Shown here one piece after another: positions 7,945 through 13,979 of a stretch of DNA of 21,647 nucleotides. Each line of letters begins with the position of its first letter. Position 1 is the stretch's first letter. The notes under the pieces were generated by a model. That model was not told where the DNA came from. It was given only the letters and a program-made list of their open reading frames with translations, and searched no databases. Source of the DNA: Actinomycetes bacterium (GTDB lineage: Bacteria; Actinomycetota; Actinomycetes; Actinomycetales; Microbacteriaceae); the NCBI GenBank assembly GCA_023432005.1, contig JAEYVF010000158.1:1-21647 (forward strand), in the 5' to 3' direction. The position numbers and the translations under genes are program-made.

Positions 7945-8415
7945 TCAGTCCCCGAGCTCGAGCGTCATGAACGTCGAGTTCGGATCGAGCACGTAGTCGG
8001 CGAAGGGGCCCGTCTCGGTGAAGCCGGCGCTCGCGTAGAGCGCCCGGGCGGGACGGAAGAAGTCCTCGGTGCCCGTCTCGAGGCTGAGACGCGTGTACCC
8101 GCGGGCGCGTGCCTCGTCGAGCACGTGGGCGAGCAGGAGGCGACCGAGCCCGCGGCCGCGCGCCGCCGCATCCGTGCGCATCGACTTGAGCTCACCGTGG
8201 TCGGGAGCGAGCTCCTTGAGCGCGACGCAGCCGAGCAGATCGTCGCCGTCGGAGAGCGCCCAGAAGGTGACCGTCGGATGCTGCAGCCCCGAGACGTCGA
8301 GCGCGTGCACGCTCTCGGGCGGCGAGGTCGCGTGCATATCGGCCAGGTGGTCCTCGAGCAGCCGCAGCACGCGCGGGTCGGTCAGGTCGCCGAGGGCGAT
8401 CACGGGTTCGCTCAT
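7945..8415 (-). CDS. GNAT family N-acetyltransferase
   Basis: The 156-residue protein carries the acetyl-CoA loop RGRGLG (86-91) after the beta-strand ELKSMRTD, then LLLAHVLDEARARGYTRLSLETG and the C-terminal ALYASAGFTETGPFADY. This order is that of the small single-domain acetyltransferases related to E. coli YsnE/YjgM-type proteins. The substrate is unknown. The start at 8413-8415 is preceded by CATGAT (8423-8428, minus) seven bases away, again the leaderless pattern; nearby in-frame ATG codons at 8424 and 8427 are alternatives. It is divergent from the permease gene, with 73 bases between. Confidence 0.9.
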   Translation of the reverse strand: MSEPVIALGDLTDPRVLRLLEDHLADMHATSPPESVHALDVSGLQHPTVTFWALSDGDDLLGCVALKELAPDHGELKSMRTDAAARGRGLGRLLLAHVLDEARARGYTRLSLETGTEDFFRPARALYASAGFTETGPFADYVLDPNSTFMTLELGD

Positions 8416-8422
8416 CGCTCCC

Positions 8423-8428
8423 ATCATG
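8423..8428 (-). promoter_or_regulatory. Possible -10 box of the GNAT gene
   Basis: CATGAT on the minus strand ends seven bases before the ATG at 8415. It overlaps the alternative upstream ATG codons, so it would exclude them as starts. Confidence 0.35.
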
Positions 8429-8476
8429 GCGTGCGCGCGTTTCGGGCGCGTGTCAGCCGGGGCCGCGCGGAGGTCG

Positions 8477-8482
8477 TACGCT
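8477..8482 (+). promoter_or_regulatory. -10 box of the permease gene (leaderless)
   Basis: TACGCT is followed by six bases and the GTG at 8489. This supports that codon as the start in a frame that is otherwise open far upstream. Confidence 0.45.
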
Positions 8483-8488
8483 CGTGCG

Positions 8489-9643
8489 GTGCGTCTCGCG
8501 ATCGTCGGCTGCGGCCTCCTGCTCGTCGGCGGCGTCGCCGTCGTCGCGGGCGTGCTGCCGGCGGGGGATGCGGGCGCTGTCGCCGAGCGCGTGTGGCCCG
8601 TGCTGCTGTTCGCGGTCGCCGTGACGATCGTGGCCGAGCTCGCCGCGCGCGCGGGCCTCTTCGCGGCCGTCGCCGAACGCCTCGCGCGTCTCGGGCGCGG
8701 ACGCGGCTGGGTGCTGTGGGTGCTCGTCGTGCTGCTCGCCGTCGCGTCGACCGTGTTCCTCTCCCTCGACACGACCGCCGTGCTGCTGACGCCCGTCGTC
8801 GTGCTGCTCGCACGCGAGCACGGGTACCCACCGCTGCCGTTCGCGCTCACGACGGTGTGGCTCGCCAACACCGGCTCGCTGCTGCTGCCGGTGTCGAACC
8901 TGACCAACCTGCTCGCCGAGCACGCCCTCGGCTTCTCCGACCCCGGGCGCTTCGCGGCGCTCATGTGGGCGCCCGCGCTCGTGGCGATCCTCGTCCCGTG
9001 TCTCGTGATCGCCGTCGTGTTCCGGCGCGACATCGGCACGCGCTACGTGCCGGCCGCGGCCGAGGCGCCCCACGACCCCGTGCTGTTCCGGCTGTCGGCT
9101 GCGGTCGTGGCCGTGCTCATCCCGTTCCTCGTGAGCGGGATCCCCGTGTGGATCCCGGCGTCGGTCGCGGCCCTCGTGCTCGTGGGCGCGTTCGCGGTGC
9201 GCGACCGGGTCTCCGTGCGGCTCAGCCTCGTGCCGTGGGGACTGCTGCTGTTCGCGGGCGGCCTCTTCCTCGTGGTGGAGGCGGCGCACTCGCTCGGACT
9301 CGCATCCGTGCTCGCGCAGCTCACGGGCTCGGGCGACGACCCGCTCGCCCTCGTGCGGATGGCGACGGCCGGCATGCTCGGCGCGAACGCGATCGACAAT
9401 CTGCCCGCCTACCTCGCGCTCGAGCCGCTCGCCGACTCGCCCGCCCGCATCGCCGCCCTGCTCGTGGGCGTCAACGCAGGCCCCCTCATCACCCCGTGGG
9501 CGTCGCTCGCGGTGCTGCTGTGGCACGACCGCCTGCGCGCGCTCGGCGTCGAGCTGCCGTGGCGGCGCTACATGCTGCTGGGCGTCGTCGCGGCGCCGCT
9601 CACGGTGCTCTCGGCGACGCTCGCCCTCGCGCTCACCGTGTGA
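8489..9643 (+). CDS. ArsB/NhaD/SLC13-type membrane transporter (ion transporter superfamily)
   Basis: The 384-residue protein is almost entirely hydrophobic, with about ten to eleven predicted membrane helices. Two related halves carry helix-breaking motifs: STVFLSLDTTAVLLTPVV and LANTGSLLLPVSNLTNLL in the first, and GANAIDNLPAYLAL and NAGPLITPWASLA in the second. The pattern (N-terminal TNL, C-terminal GANAIDNLPA and NAGP-ITP) is that of the ArsB/NhaD/CitM superfamily. ArsB exports arsenite and relatives move anions or Na+/H+, so the substrate stays open. No arsR or arsC gene is nearby. The open frame extends upstream to 8069 across the divergent GNAT gene; I cut it at GTG 8489 on the promoter evidence and the sudden start of hydrophobic sequence. 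Confidence 0.88.
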   Translation: MRLAIVGCGLLLVGGVAVVAGVLPAGDAGAVAERVWPVLLFAVAVTIVAELAARAGLFAAVAERLARLGRGRGWVLWVLVVLLAVASTVFLSLDTTAVLLTPVVVLLAREHGYPPLPFALTTVWLANTGSLLLPVSNLTNLLAEHALGFSDPGRFAALMWAPALVAILVPCLVIAVVFRRDIGTRYVPAAAEAPHDPVLFRLSAAVVAVLIPFLVSGIPVWIPASVAALVLVGAFAVRDRVSVRLSLVPWGLLLFAGGLFLVVEAAHSLGLASVLAQLTGSGDDPLALVRMATAGMLGANAIDNLPAYLALEPLADSPARIAALLVGVNAGPLITPWASLAVLLWHDRLRALGVELPWRRYMLLGVVAAPLTVLSATLALALTV

Positions 9644-9732
9644 GCGAGAGGTGCGCATCCGTAACGACGGCTGGGCACAAGTGTCCGCCTCGAGCGCGGC
9701 GAAGCAGCCCTTGCTGTCCAGCTGACGTGCGT

Positions 9733-10083
9733 TCAGCCGCGCAACAGGAGGTAGTCGCGCAGCACGATCGCGTGGTTGCGCTCGGTGTCGTGCGAGCCGA
9801 ACAGCAGCGTCACGCGGTCACGGAAGCGGATGACGTCGAGCGCCCCCGCGAGGTCGACGGCGTCGAGCTCGGCGCGGTAGGCCGCCGCGAACTCCTCGAA
9901 GCGGTCGGGCTCGCTGTGCCAGGCCGTGCGCAGCTCGGCCGACGGCGCGAGCTCCTTCCACCACGCGTCGAGCTCGGCGCGCTCCTTCGACACCCCACGA
10001 GGCCAGAGCCGATCGACGAGGGCGCGGAAGCCGTCTGCGGCATCCGCGGGCTCATAGACGCGTTTGACGACGATCTCGCCCAT
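9733..10083 (-). CDS. DUF488 family protein (YeaO-like)
   Basis: The 116-residue protein shows the hallmarks of the DUF488/YeaO family: VKRVYEP (6-12), VDRLWPRG (23-30), WWKELAPS (41-48), WHSEP (55-59) and TLLFGSHDTERNHAIVLRDYL (92-112). Length matches. The biochemical role of the family is not established. The ATG at 10083 follows a near-ideal promoter (TTGACC, 17 bases, CAGGCT, 6 bases), so the mRNA is probably leaderless. It lies 47 bases downstream of the 133-residue gene on the same strand. Confidence 0.93.
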   Translation of the reverse strand: MGEIVVKRVYEPADAADGFRALVDRLWPRGVSKERAELDAWWKELAPSAELRTAWHSEPDRFEEFAAAYRAELDAVDLAGALDVIRFRDRVTLLFGSHDTERNHAIVLRDYLLLRG

Positions 10084-10089
10084 GCCCCG

Positions 10090-10118
10090 AGCCTGGCCCG
10101 GCCCCGTCGCGGGGTCAA
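10090..10118 (-). promoter_or_regulatory. Promoter of the DUF488 gene
   Basis: TTGACC (10113-10118, minus), a 17-base spacer and CAGGCT (10090-10095, minus) are followed six bases later by the ATG. This is the best two-box promoter in the chromosomal part and implies a leaderless mRNA. Confidence 0.6.
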
Positions 10119-10130
10119 CCCGCGCGGCGG

Positions 10131-10532
10131 TCAGAGACGTTCGAGCAGCTGCGAGACCTTCGCGAGGCGCTCCCGCGGGATGGCGGCGGCCGTCTCGCTC
10201 GGTGCGCTCTTCACGGCGCTCGCGAGGATGTCGTAGATCACGAGCTGCGCCCAGCGCGGGGCGTCCTCGTCGGACTGGGCGCGGATCTGGTGCTCCATGG
10301 TGCCCGTCACGGATCCCGTGGCGGCGTCGTACTGCACGAGCAGCCCGCGCCACGAGTCGCCGTCGGGGAAGCAGAGCGCCTTGATGCCCGGCAGCACGTC
10401 GAACTCGGCGGCGTGCTCGAGCCCGCCCGGATTGGGCGGCAGGGTGCCCAGGCGGGGGTTCAGCTCGGGCAGGTCCCAGACGAGGGTGTCGACGAGGTCG
10501 CGCGCTCGCTTCTTCTCCGCGCGGGTGGCCAT
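10131..10532 (-). CDS. Conserved-looking protein of unknown function
   Basis: The 133-residue protein begins MATRAEKKRARDLVDTLVWDLPELNPRLG and contains PGIKALCFPDGDSWRGLLVQYDAATGSVTGTMEH in the middle and an Ala-rich helical C-terminus. It has no membrane segment and no signal peptide. I do not recognise a family. The ATG at 10532 follows TATCTT (10539-10544, minus) by six bases, again the leaderless pattern. It is the last chromosomal gene before the left end of the integrated element, so before insertion it would have been the neighbour of the tRNA-Arg gene. Confidence 0.75.
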   Translation of the reverse strand: MATRAEKKRARDLVDTLVWDLPELNPRLGTLPPNPGGLEHAAEFDVLPGIKALCFPDGDSWRGLLVQYDAATGSVTGTMEHQIRAQSDEDAPRWAQLVIYDILASAVKSAPSETAAAIPRERLAKVSQLLERL

Positions 10533-10538
10533 GCGACC

Positions 10539-10544
10539 AAGATA
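10539..10544 (-). promoter_or_regulatory. -10 box of the 133-residue protein gene
   Basis: TATCTT on the minus strand lies six bases before the ATG at 10532, suggesting a leaderless mRNA. Confidence 0.4.
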
Positions 10545-10631
10545 GTGGTTCCGCGAGCGCCCTCATGCCGCTCGTCCTGGGGACACGACGGCGTCGAGCC
10601 CGTGACGCGAGCACGGCCGGACGACGGCTGA

Positions 10632-10653
10632 GTGCCCCTGGAGGGACTCGAAC
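10632..10653. other. Left attachment site (tRNA-Arg 3'-end remnant)
   Basis: These 22 bases are identical to 20753-20774 and correspond, on the minus strand, to the tRNA's last T-loop bases, the T-stem 3' half, the acceptor stem and one base beyond. One base (T for C at 10654) then differs before another shared CCC. No 5' half of a tRNA follows, so this is an attachment remnant. Confidence 0.88.
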
Positions 10654-10674
10654 TCCCGCGACGGCACCCGCACC

Positions 10675-10715
10675 AGGCACCCCCTAGGTGCTCCTAGCCC
10701 GATGATCTCGGGGCT
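10675..10715. repeat. Two small inverted repeats just inside the left attachment site
   Basis: GCACC...GGTGC (10677-10691) and AGCCC...GGGCT (10696-10715), the second extended by GA/TC with a one-base bulge. They lie between the attachment core and the GTTGCAT arm sites. They could be bound by an excisionase or host factor, or be incidental. Confidence 0.3.
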
Positions 10716-10758
10716 GGGACAGGGACGACATGCACGGAGCCTCACCGCCCAGCATCGC

Positions 10759-10792
10759 GATGCAACAGCGGTGTTGCATCGTTTGTTGCATC
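10759..10792. promoter_or_regulatory. Left integrase arm-type sites (GTTGCATC)
   Basis: GTTGCATC occurs at 10773-10780 and 10785-10792, 12 bases apart, with an inverted copy GATGCAAC at 10759-10766. The same core with the same 12-base period occurs just inside the right end, which fits arm sites of a tyrosine integrase. Confidence 0.6.
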
Positions 10793-11240
10793 AGGCCTTG
10801 AGGAGGCGGCCGACATAGGCCTCCGCGATCACGTGGTAGTCCGCCTTGACCGTCGCGAGCTGGATGGGCGCGAGCCCACCCTCGTAGCGAACCGCGATGC
10901 TGGCCATGTGCAGCCGCACGTACTGCTTGGAGATCGTCGGGTAGAACATGCGGACGATGTCGTTGACCCCGGGCTTTCGAGGGCCGTTGCCGAGCCGACC
11001 GCGATGGTGGGTGACATACCGATCATCCGGAACGAGATCGGTTGAGAAGCTCTGGAGTCGGTTGAGGTCACCAAAGACGGGATCCTCGATGAATGCGGCC
11101 TTCACCGTGTGATAAGCCGAATAGAAGTAGCAGACCGCGGCCCACTCCTCGTCCGACCCGGACAGCCGTTCCGCGGTCTCTTTCATGACCACCGCACGCT
11201 CGAGGCACCGTTCAACGGTGCGCAGCGCGCTGTGGGTCAT
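10791..11240 (-). CDS. HEPN-like protein, candidate toxin or defence component
   Basis: This 149-residue protein is predicted to be mostly helical. EEWAAVCYFYSAYHTVKAAF (31-50) resembles the second helix region of HEPN-fold proteins, and R74-YVTH-H79 fits the loose R-x4-H spacing of HEPN ribonucleases, although the usual Asn after Arg is missing. HEPN proteins are often RNA-cleaving toxins paired with an antitoxin. It begins inside the stop codon of the 99-residue gene upstream (ATGA overlap, 11237-11240), so the two are co-translated. It ends exactly at the left-end arm sites, where cargo genes of integrative elements often sit. The family assignment is from pattern only; it could equally be a non-catalytic HEPN-like accessory protein. 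Confidence 0.72.
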   Translation of the reverse strand: MTHSALRTVERCLERAVVMKETAERLSGSDEEWAAVCYFYSAYHTVKAAFIEDPVFGDLNRLQSFSTDLVPDDRYVTHHRGRLGNGPRKPGVNDIVRMFYPTISKQYVRLHMASIAVRYEGGLAPIQLATVKADYHVIAEAYVGRLLKA

Positions 11241-11536
11241 GCGTAGCTGAACTGACGAACGGTCTCCCGGTCGTCGGCCGTGGCGTCAATCGCCTCGACG
11301 AACGAGTACGAAAGGACGACTTCCTCGAAGTACATCTGCTCGAGCTCGAACATCACGTCGAGGACACGTAGCTGCTCGGCGTCGCTCGGCTTCTTCAGCT
11401 CGATCGACACTTGGGCGCTACGGTTCCGCCGATCCACCGTGACCTGCAGCGCGTCGAGGTTGTCTCGTCCGATCAAATCGACGGTGTACTCGCCGATCGA
11501 CTGAGCAAGGGCCTGGAGCTCATCCATACCGCTCAT
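11237..11536 (-). CDS. Small acidic protein paired with the HEPN-like gene, unknown function
   Basis: The 99-residue acidic protein starts MSGMDELQALAQSIGEYTVDLIG. It has a strand-rich middle (ALQVTVDRRNRSAQVSIELKK) followed by a long amphipathic helix (SDAEQLRVLDVMFELEQMYF). I recognise no family; it lacks the nucleotidyltransferase motif GS...D-x-D that marks MNT antitoxins. The overlap with the HEPN-like gene suggests a two-component unit. Upstream is TTGACA (11556-11561, minus) and TACTAT (11535-11540, minus) with a short 15-base spacer. If that promoter is used, TACTAT overlaps the first ATG and the second ATG (11527, MDELQ) would be the leaderless start seven bases away. G+C is clearly lower than in chromosomal genes. 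Confidence 0.7.
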   Translation of the reverse strand: MSGMDELQALAQSIGEYTVDLIGRDNLDALQVTVDRRNRSAQVSIELKKPSDAEQLRVLDVMFELEQMYFEEVVLSYSFVEAIDATADDRETVRQFSYA

Positions 11537-11561
11537 AGTACGAGCATATCTCCTGTGTCAA
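11535..11561 (-). promoter_or_regulatory. Promoter of the 99-residue/HEPN-like gene pair
   Basis: TTGACA (11556-11561) and TACTAT (11535-11540) on the minus strand with a 15-base spacer; an 18-base spacer to TATGAG is the alternative. It lies directly at the start of the gene pair. Confidence 0.4.
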
Positions 11562-11805
11562 ATGCGGCGGCGAAAAGGGCAAGTCTACGCCATATCAGCG
11601 AGTGCCAACGGGTCGCCAGTGCAGTTCGCCAAACTATGCCGCCAGCACGGGCAAGCCAGTAGTCCCCCATTTGGGGGCCATCTTCTAGAGGGTCGGCGCT
11701 GCTGGATACCATGGCTCCGAGCCGCGCGGCACAAGACGGAGAACTCCGAGGTCCGCGCGGCTCGACCCACTCGCAGAGGCCGGCTGCCCGACCAGGAGCC
11801 CACCC
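11562..11805. other. Intergenic stretch without a supported gene
   Basis: No ORF with a plausible start and composition was found on either strand. The stretch lies between the leftward HEPN-like pair and the rightward 102-residue gene. AGGAG at 11794-11798, seven bases before the GTG at 11806, is the ribosome binding site of that gene. Confidence 0.4.
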
Positions 11806-12114
11806 GTGGGGAGCAACAAGCGCTACAGCGACCACTACGACGCGCTCATGGACAGGCGCATCCTCCAGTCACTCGCGACCGGCCGGGCGCCCGAGTGTCT
11901 CAGCGAAGCAGAGCTCGACTTAAGCCACGAGCCTCGGACCATCCCGCCACGCGCTCAGCCATGCCGCGCATGGGTGCGGTACGCAGGCACCCCGGTGCTC
12001 GTCGATGCCGAGCTATGCGCATGGACGCCGCGCGCGGCCGCGGTGCGGTGGCGCGTCGACGAGCAGCGCGTGGATCGCGCGTGGGTCTGGGCCTCGGCCA
12101 TCGAAGTCAGGTAG
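11806..12114 (+). CDS. Small protein of unknown function, common type in actinobacterial mobile elements
   Basis: The 102-residue protein starts at a GTG seven bases after AGGAG. Its N-terminus GSNKRYSDHYDALMDRRIL is basic and helical, and its C-terminal half (RAWVRYAGTPVLVDAELCAWTPRAAAVRWRV...RAWVWASAIEVR) is strand-rich with regularly spaced Trp residues. I recall similar proteins starting MGSNKRYAD in Microbacterium prophages and islands, but no function is known to me. It runs rightward, opposite to the main operon, and is followed 13 bases later by the zinc-ribbon ORF. Confidence 0.7.
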   Translation: MGSNKRYSDHYDALMDRRILQSLATGRAPECLSEAELDLSHEPRTIPPRAQPCRAWVRYAGTPVLVDAELCAWTPRAAAVRWRVDEQRVDRAWVWASAIEVR

Positions 12115-12127
12115 CAGAATCAGCGGC

Positions 12128-12256
12128 ATGGCGGACGACGAGCTCGACGAAGTGGGGACACCGAACTGCCCGCACTGCCTGACGCCTCTCGAGCTGGCGG
12201 GCGGCGCGCACCCCCGCTGGCATTGCTCGACATGCGGGCTCGTGCTGCTTGTCTGA
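12128..12256 (+). CDS. Zinc-ribbon small protein (42 residues)
   Basis: The tiny protein MADDELDEVGTPNCPHCLTP... has CPHC (14-17) and CSTC (33-36) spaced as in a zinc ribbon, and ends GLVLLV. Such proteins usually bind nucleic acid or partner proteins. The ATG at 12128 is seven bases after CAGAAT (12115-12120), which could be a leaderless -10 box, and 13 bases after the stop of the 102-residue gene. The stop codon lies inside a small hairpin (12248-12260). Confidence 0.62.
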   Translation: MADDELDEVGTPNCPHCLTPLELAGGAHPRWHCSTCGLVLLV

Positions 12257-12270
12257 CAAGTAGGTACTTG
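12248..12270. repeat. Two overlapping palindromes next to the iterons
   Basis: CTTGT-CTG-ACAAG (12248-12260) and CAAGTA-GG-TACTTG (12257-12270) are perfect inverted repeats sharing CAAG. They end two bases before the first ACCGTCAC iteron, so they may be part of the same protein-binding region. Confidence 0.45.
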
Positions 12271-12271
12271 C

Positions 12272-12466
12272 ACCGTCACTACCGTCACACCGTCACACGC
12301 GCGGCTGCGGGCACCGGAATAACAGGGCTCGGCGCTGCCCGAGGGCGTGACGGATGCCACGGAACACCGTCACACCGCCAGCCGCAACCGTCACACGACC
12401 TGCCGCGACATGCCGGGAGCAGCGAAGATGCTGAGTTCTGGAAGTAGCGCGGCGTATCGTGACGGT
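12272..12466. repeat. ACCGTCAC iteron cluster (seven copies)
   Basis: Direct copies at 12272-12279, 12281-12288, 12289-12296, 12366-12373 and 12387-12394. Inverted copies at 12347-12353 (seven of eight bases) and 12459-12466. The first three are in tandem; the copies from 12289 on are mostly followed by AC. Clustered repeats of this kind are typical of plasmid or satellite origins and of multi-site operators. Confidence 0.65.
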
Positions 12467-12536
12467 CAGGCTGCCGCAGGCAGCAGTCTTGTCGTGCCTA
12501 GAGAGAAAGAGAAGTGCGCGCAAGCAAGAAGCGCAG

Positions 12537-12567
12537 AACGCCCGACCGAAGAGGCCGGGCGTTTTTT
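12537..12567 (+). terminator. Rho-independent terminator, rightward
   Basis: An 11-base stem (AACGCCCGACC / GGCCGGGCGTT, one A-C mismatch) with the loop GAAGA is followed by six T. There is no T-run on the other strand, so it acts on rightward transcripts. It lies 280 bases after the last rightward gene. Confidence 0.85.
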
Positions 12568-12583
12568 GTACCATTTTTTGTAC
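12562..12583. repeat. TTTTTTGTAC direct repeat (two copies)
   Basis: Copies at 12562-12571 and 12574-12583, 12 bases apart, the first sharing the terminator T-run. The AT-richness stands out in this GC-rich sequence and could mark an unwinding or binding site. Confidence 0.4.
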
Positions 12584-12635
12584 TAGGGGGGAGAAGCCGC
12601 TTCGAGAGCCGAAGGCGGGGGTGGCGCGCCATCCT

Positions 12636-12662
12636 AAAAAAAGCTCATGGGCGAGTGATGAG
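12636..12662 (-). terminator. Weak terminator overlapping the end of the leftward operon
   Basis: On the minus strand CTCAT and ATGAG form a five-base stem with a nine-base loop, then C and seven T. The stem includes the last codons and stop of the 77-residue gene. The position at the operon end supports a role, but the stem is short. Confidence 0.45.
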
Positions 12663-12878
12663 GTAGCTCTCGACCGAGCCTGAGCATCCGCGGTGCTCAA
12701 GGTGAGCTGCGCCGAGAGATCCGGCCTCGGCCGCGCACGTGAGGCAATAGAGGTCGACACCCTCACACGCTGCGCAGTAGCCCACAACCGTGGGCGGGTG
12801 CCCACATGCCCAGCCCGCTTCGCGGATCAGGCCCGCAATCACCTGATCCGCGAAGCTCTCCCCAGCTGGCTCCCTCAT
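12645..12878 (-). CDS. Cys/His-rich 77-residue protein, putative zinc-binding
   Basis: After a short helix (FADQVIAGLIREAGWA) the protein carries C25-G-H27, C35-AA-C38, C45-LT-C48, H59-LE-H62 and C65. That is nine Cys/His in about 40 residues, spaced like B-box or treble-clef double zinc sites. I do not recognise an exact family. It is the last gene of the leftward operon, 30 bases after the tape-measure-like gene, and its end forms a weak terminator. No strong ribosome binding site was seen before the ATG at 12878. Confidence 0.62.
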   Translation of the reverse strand: MREPAGESFADQVIAGLIREAGWACGHPPTVVGYCAACEGVDLYCLTCAAEAGSLGAAHLEHRGCSGSVESYLITRP

Positions 12879-12908
12879 CGCGTAGCGCCCGCATCCGCGT
12901 GAGGCACC

Positions 12909-13979
12909 TCAGTACCGTCCGTAGCTCTTGCCGTCGATCGCGACACGAATCGTGCGGTCCTTCTGGATGAACTGCTGCACCTTGCGCTCGGCAGCCGAGA
13001 TGTCGACCTCGAGGCTGGTCTTGATCTCGCCTGGGATCTTGGCGAGCTCATCGCGGTACGTGCGCGCCTGGTGCGTCTGCTCGTCGATGCCTGTCGTGTT
13101 GAGTAGGGCGTCGTTGTACTCCTGGTAGGCGGCGCGCGCCTGCTCGTATGCGTCGAGCTGGTCGCGGATCACGGCCGTGGCGTTCTTGTAGTTGATCTGC
13201 ATGGCCGCGGCATCCTCCGCGGCCGCCGTCGAGGTCGAGTCGAGCACCGCCTGGTATCGAGCCTGGAACTTCTCGATGGCCTCGGCGTTGCCCGCGTATG
13301 CCGCGGCCGCGGTCTCGAAGGGCAGCTTGAGCGCGTCGGCGGCCCCCTGGATCTTGTCGCGGGTCTCGCCAGGGTCGAACGCCTCGGCCAGGCGCTCCTG
13401 GTAGCGGAGCTCCTCGAAGGCCTCGATGCCATCCGACACCATCGCGTTGAAGGCGTCTGAGGCGGCCTCCTGCATTTCCCTCGCGTGCTCCTGGAAGCCC
13501 GTGAGGGCGGCGCCGGCTGCGGCGCCGAGAACACCGATCGCGATGCCGCCGACGCCGCCAATCGCAGCGCCTGCGCCCGCGAGGGTCGCCTGCGCCCCGT
13601 CCGCGATGGACTCCATCGAGCCGTCGAAGCTCGACGCGACCTCGGCGAAGTTCTGAGTCGCCTCGCTCTTGAACTCGGCGGCGGCTGTTGAGCCACTGGA
13701 CATGCCGTCCTCGGCGGACCGCTTGACCGAGCGGTAGCTCTCGCGGAAGTCCTTCTCGATGTCGTCGGCGGTGCGCTCGATCTCTCGGCCGAGCTGCTTG
13801 GTTGCCGCCTGAGCGTCCTCGAGCGAGCGCTCGAGCTGGTCGGGCCCTCGCGACTTGCCGAGGTCGTCGAGCTTGTCGGCTGCGTCCTCGAGCGGCTTGG
13901 TGACGCCGCTCTCGATGCCCTGCTTGAACGCCTTGGTCTCGGAGGCGATGCCGATCTCGATGGGTGCGGCCATCGTCAC
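12909..13979 (-). CDS. Short phage tape-measure-like protein
   Basis: The 356-residue protein starts PIEIGIASETKAFKQGIESGVTKPLEDAADKLDDLGK, as N-termini of tail tape-measure proteins of actinobacterial siphophages do. A long charged helix follows (about 45-115), then a Gly/Ala-rich hydrophobic segment (131-162), a second helical region rich in Ala/Gln (165-310), and a C-terminus with DISAAERKVQQFIQKDRTIRVAIDGKSYGRY, the strand-forming repeat type of these proteins. Real tape-measure proteins are usually much longer (often over 700 residues) and sit among tail genes; here no other tail gene is present. It starts inside the stop of the 273-residue gene (ATGA). It may be a decoy, a membrane-active effector or a satellite structural gene. 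Confidence 0.75.
   Translation of the reverse strand: MTMAAPIEIGIASETKAFKQGIESGVTKPLEDAADKLDDLGKSRGPDQLERSLEDAQAATKQLGREIERTADDIEKDFRESYRSVKRSAEDGMSSGSTAAAEFKSEATQNFAEVASSFDGSMESIADGAQATLAGAGAAIGGVGGIAIGVLGAAAGAALTGFQEHAREMQEAASDAFNAMVSDGIEAFEELRYQERLAEAFDPGETRDKIQGAADALKLPFETAAAAYAGNAEAIEKFQARYQAVLDSTSTAAAEDAAAMQINYKNATAVIRDQLDAYEQARAAYQEYNDALLNTTGIDEQTHQARTYRDELAKIPGEIKTSLEVDISAAERKVQQFIQKDRTIRVAIDGKSYGRY

Larger units (their letters stand above)
12257..12644. other. 388-base gene-free region with iterons, palindromes and a terminator: candidate replication origin or control region
   Basis: No credible CDS here: the open frames run through the terminator and have unsuitable composition. 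It holds two palindromes, seven ACCGTCAC-like repeats, a strong rightward terminator and two TTTTTTGTAC repeats. It separates the rightward small genes from the end of the leftward operon that carries the helicase gene. Confidence 0.5.

Noticed and set aside
8489..9643. Part of an arsenic resistance operon
   Set aside because: The transporter belongs to the ArsB-like superfamily, but no arsR, arsC or ACR3 gene is nearby, so the substrate cannot be assigned.
10632..10720. Possible second tRNA gene at the left element end
   Set aside because: Only the 3' part matches a tRNA. No 5' acceptor strand, D-arm or anticodon arm can be placed in the following 70 bases, and the T-stem has a mismatch. 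It is an attachment remnant.
11533..11835. 100-codon open frame on the minus strand upstream of the HEPN-like pair
   Set aside because: No start signal, overlap with promoter and ribosome binding sites of both neighbours, and a product without regular structure.
12272..12466. CRISPR array
   Set aside because: The repeats are only eight bases, occur in both orientations and have irregular spacing; no cas gene is present.
12347..12586. Open frames through the iteron region (plus strand, and minus-strand 12293-12805)
   Set aside because: They run through the strong terminator or across the iterons, have no ribosome binding site, and their products look random.
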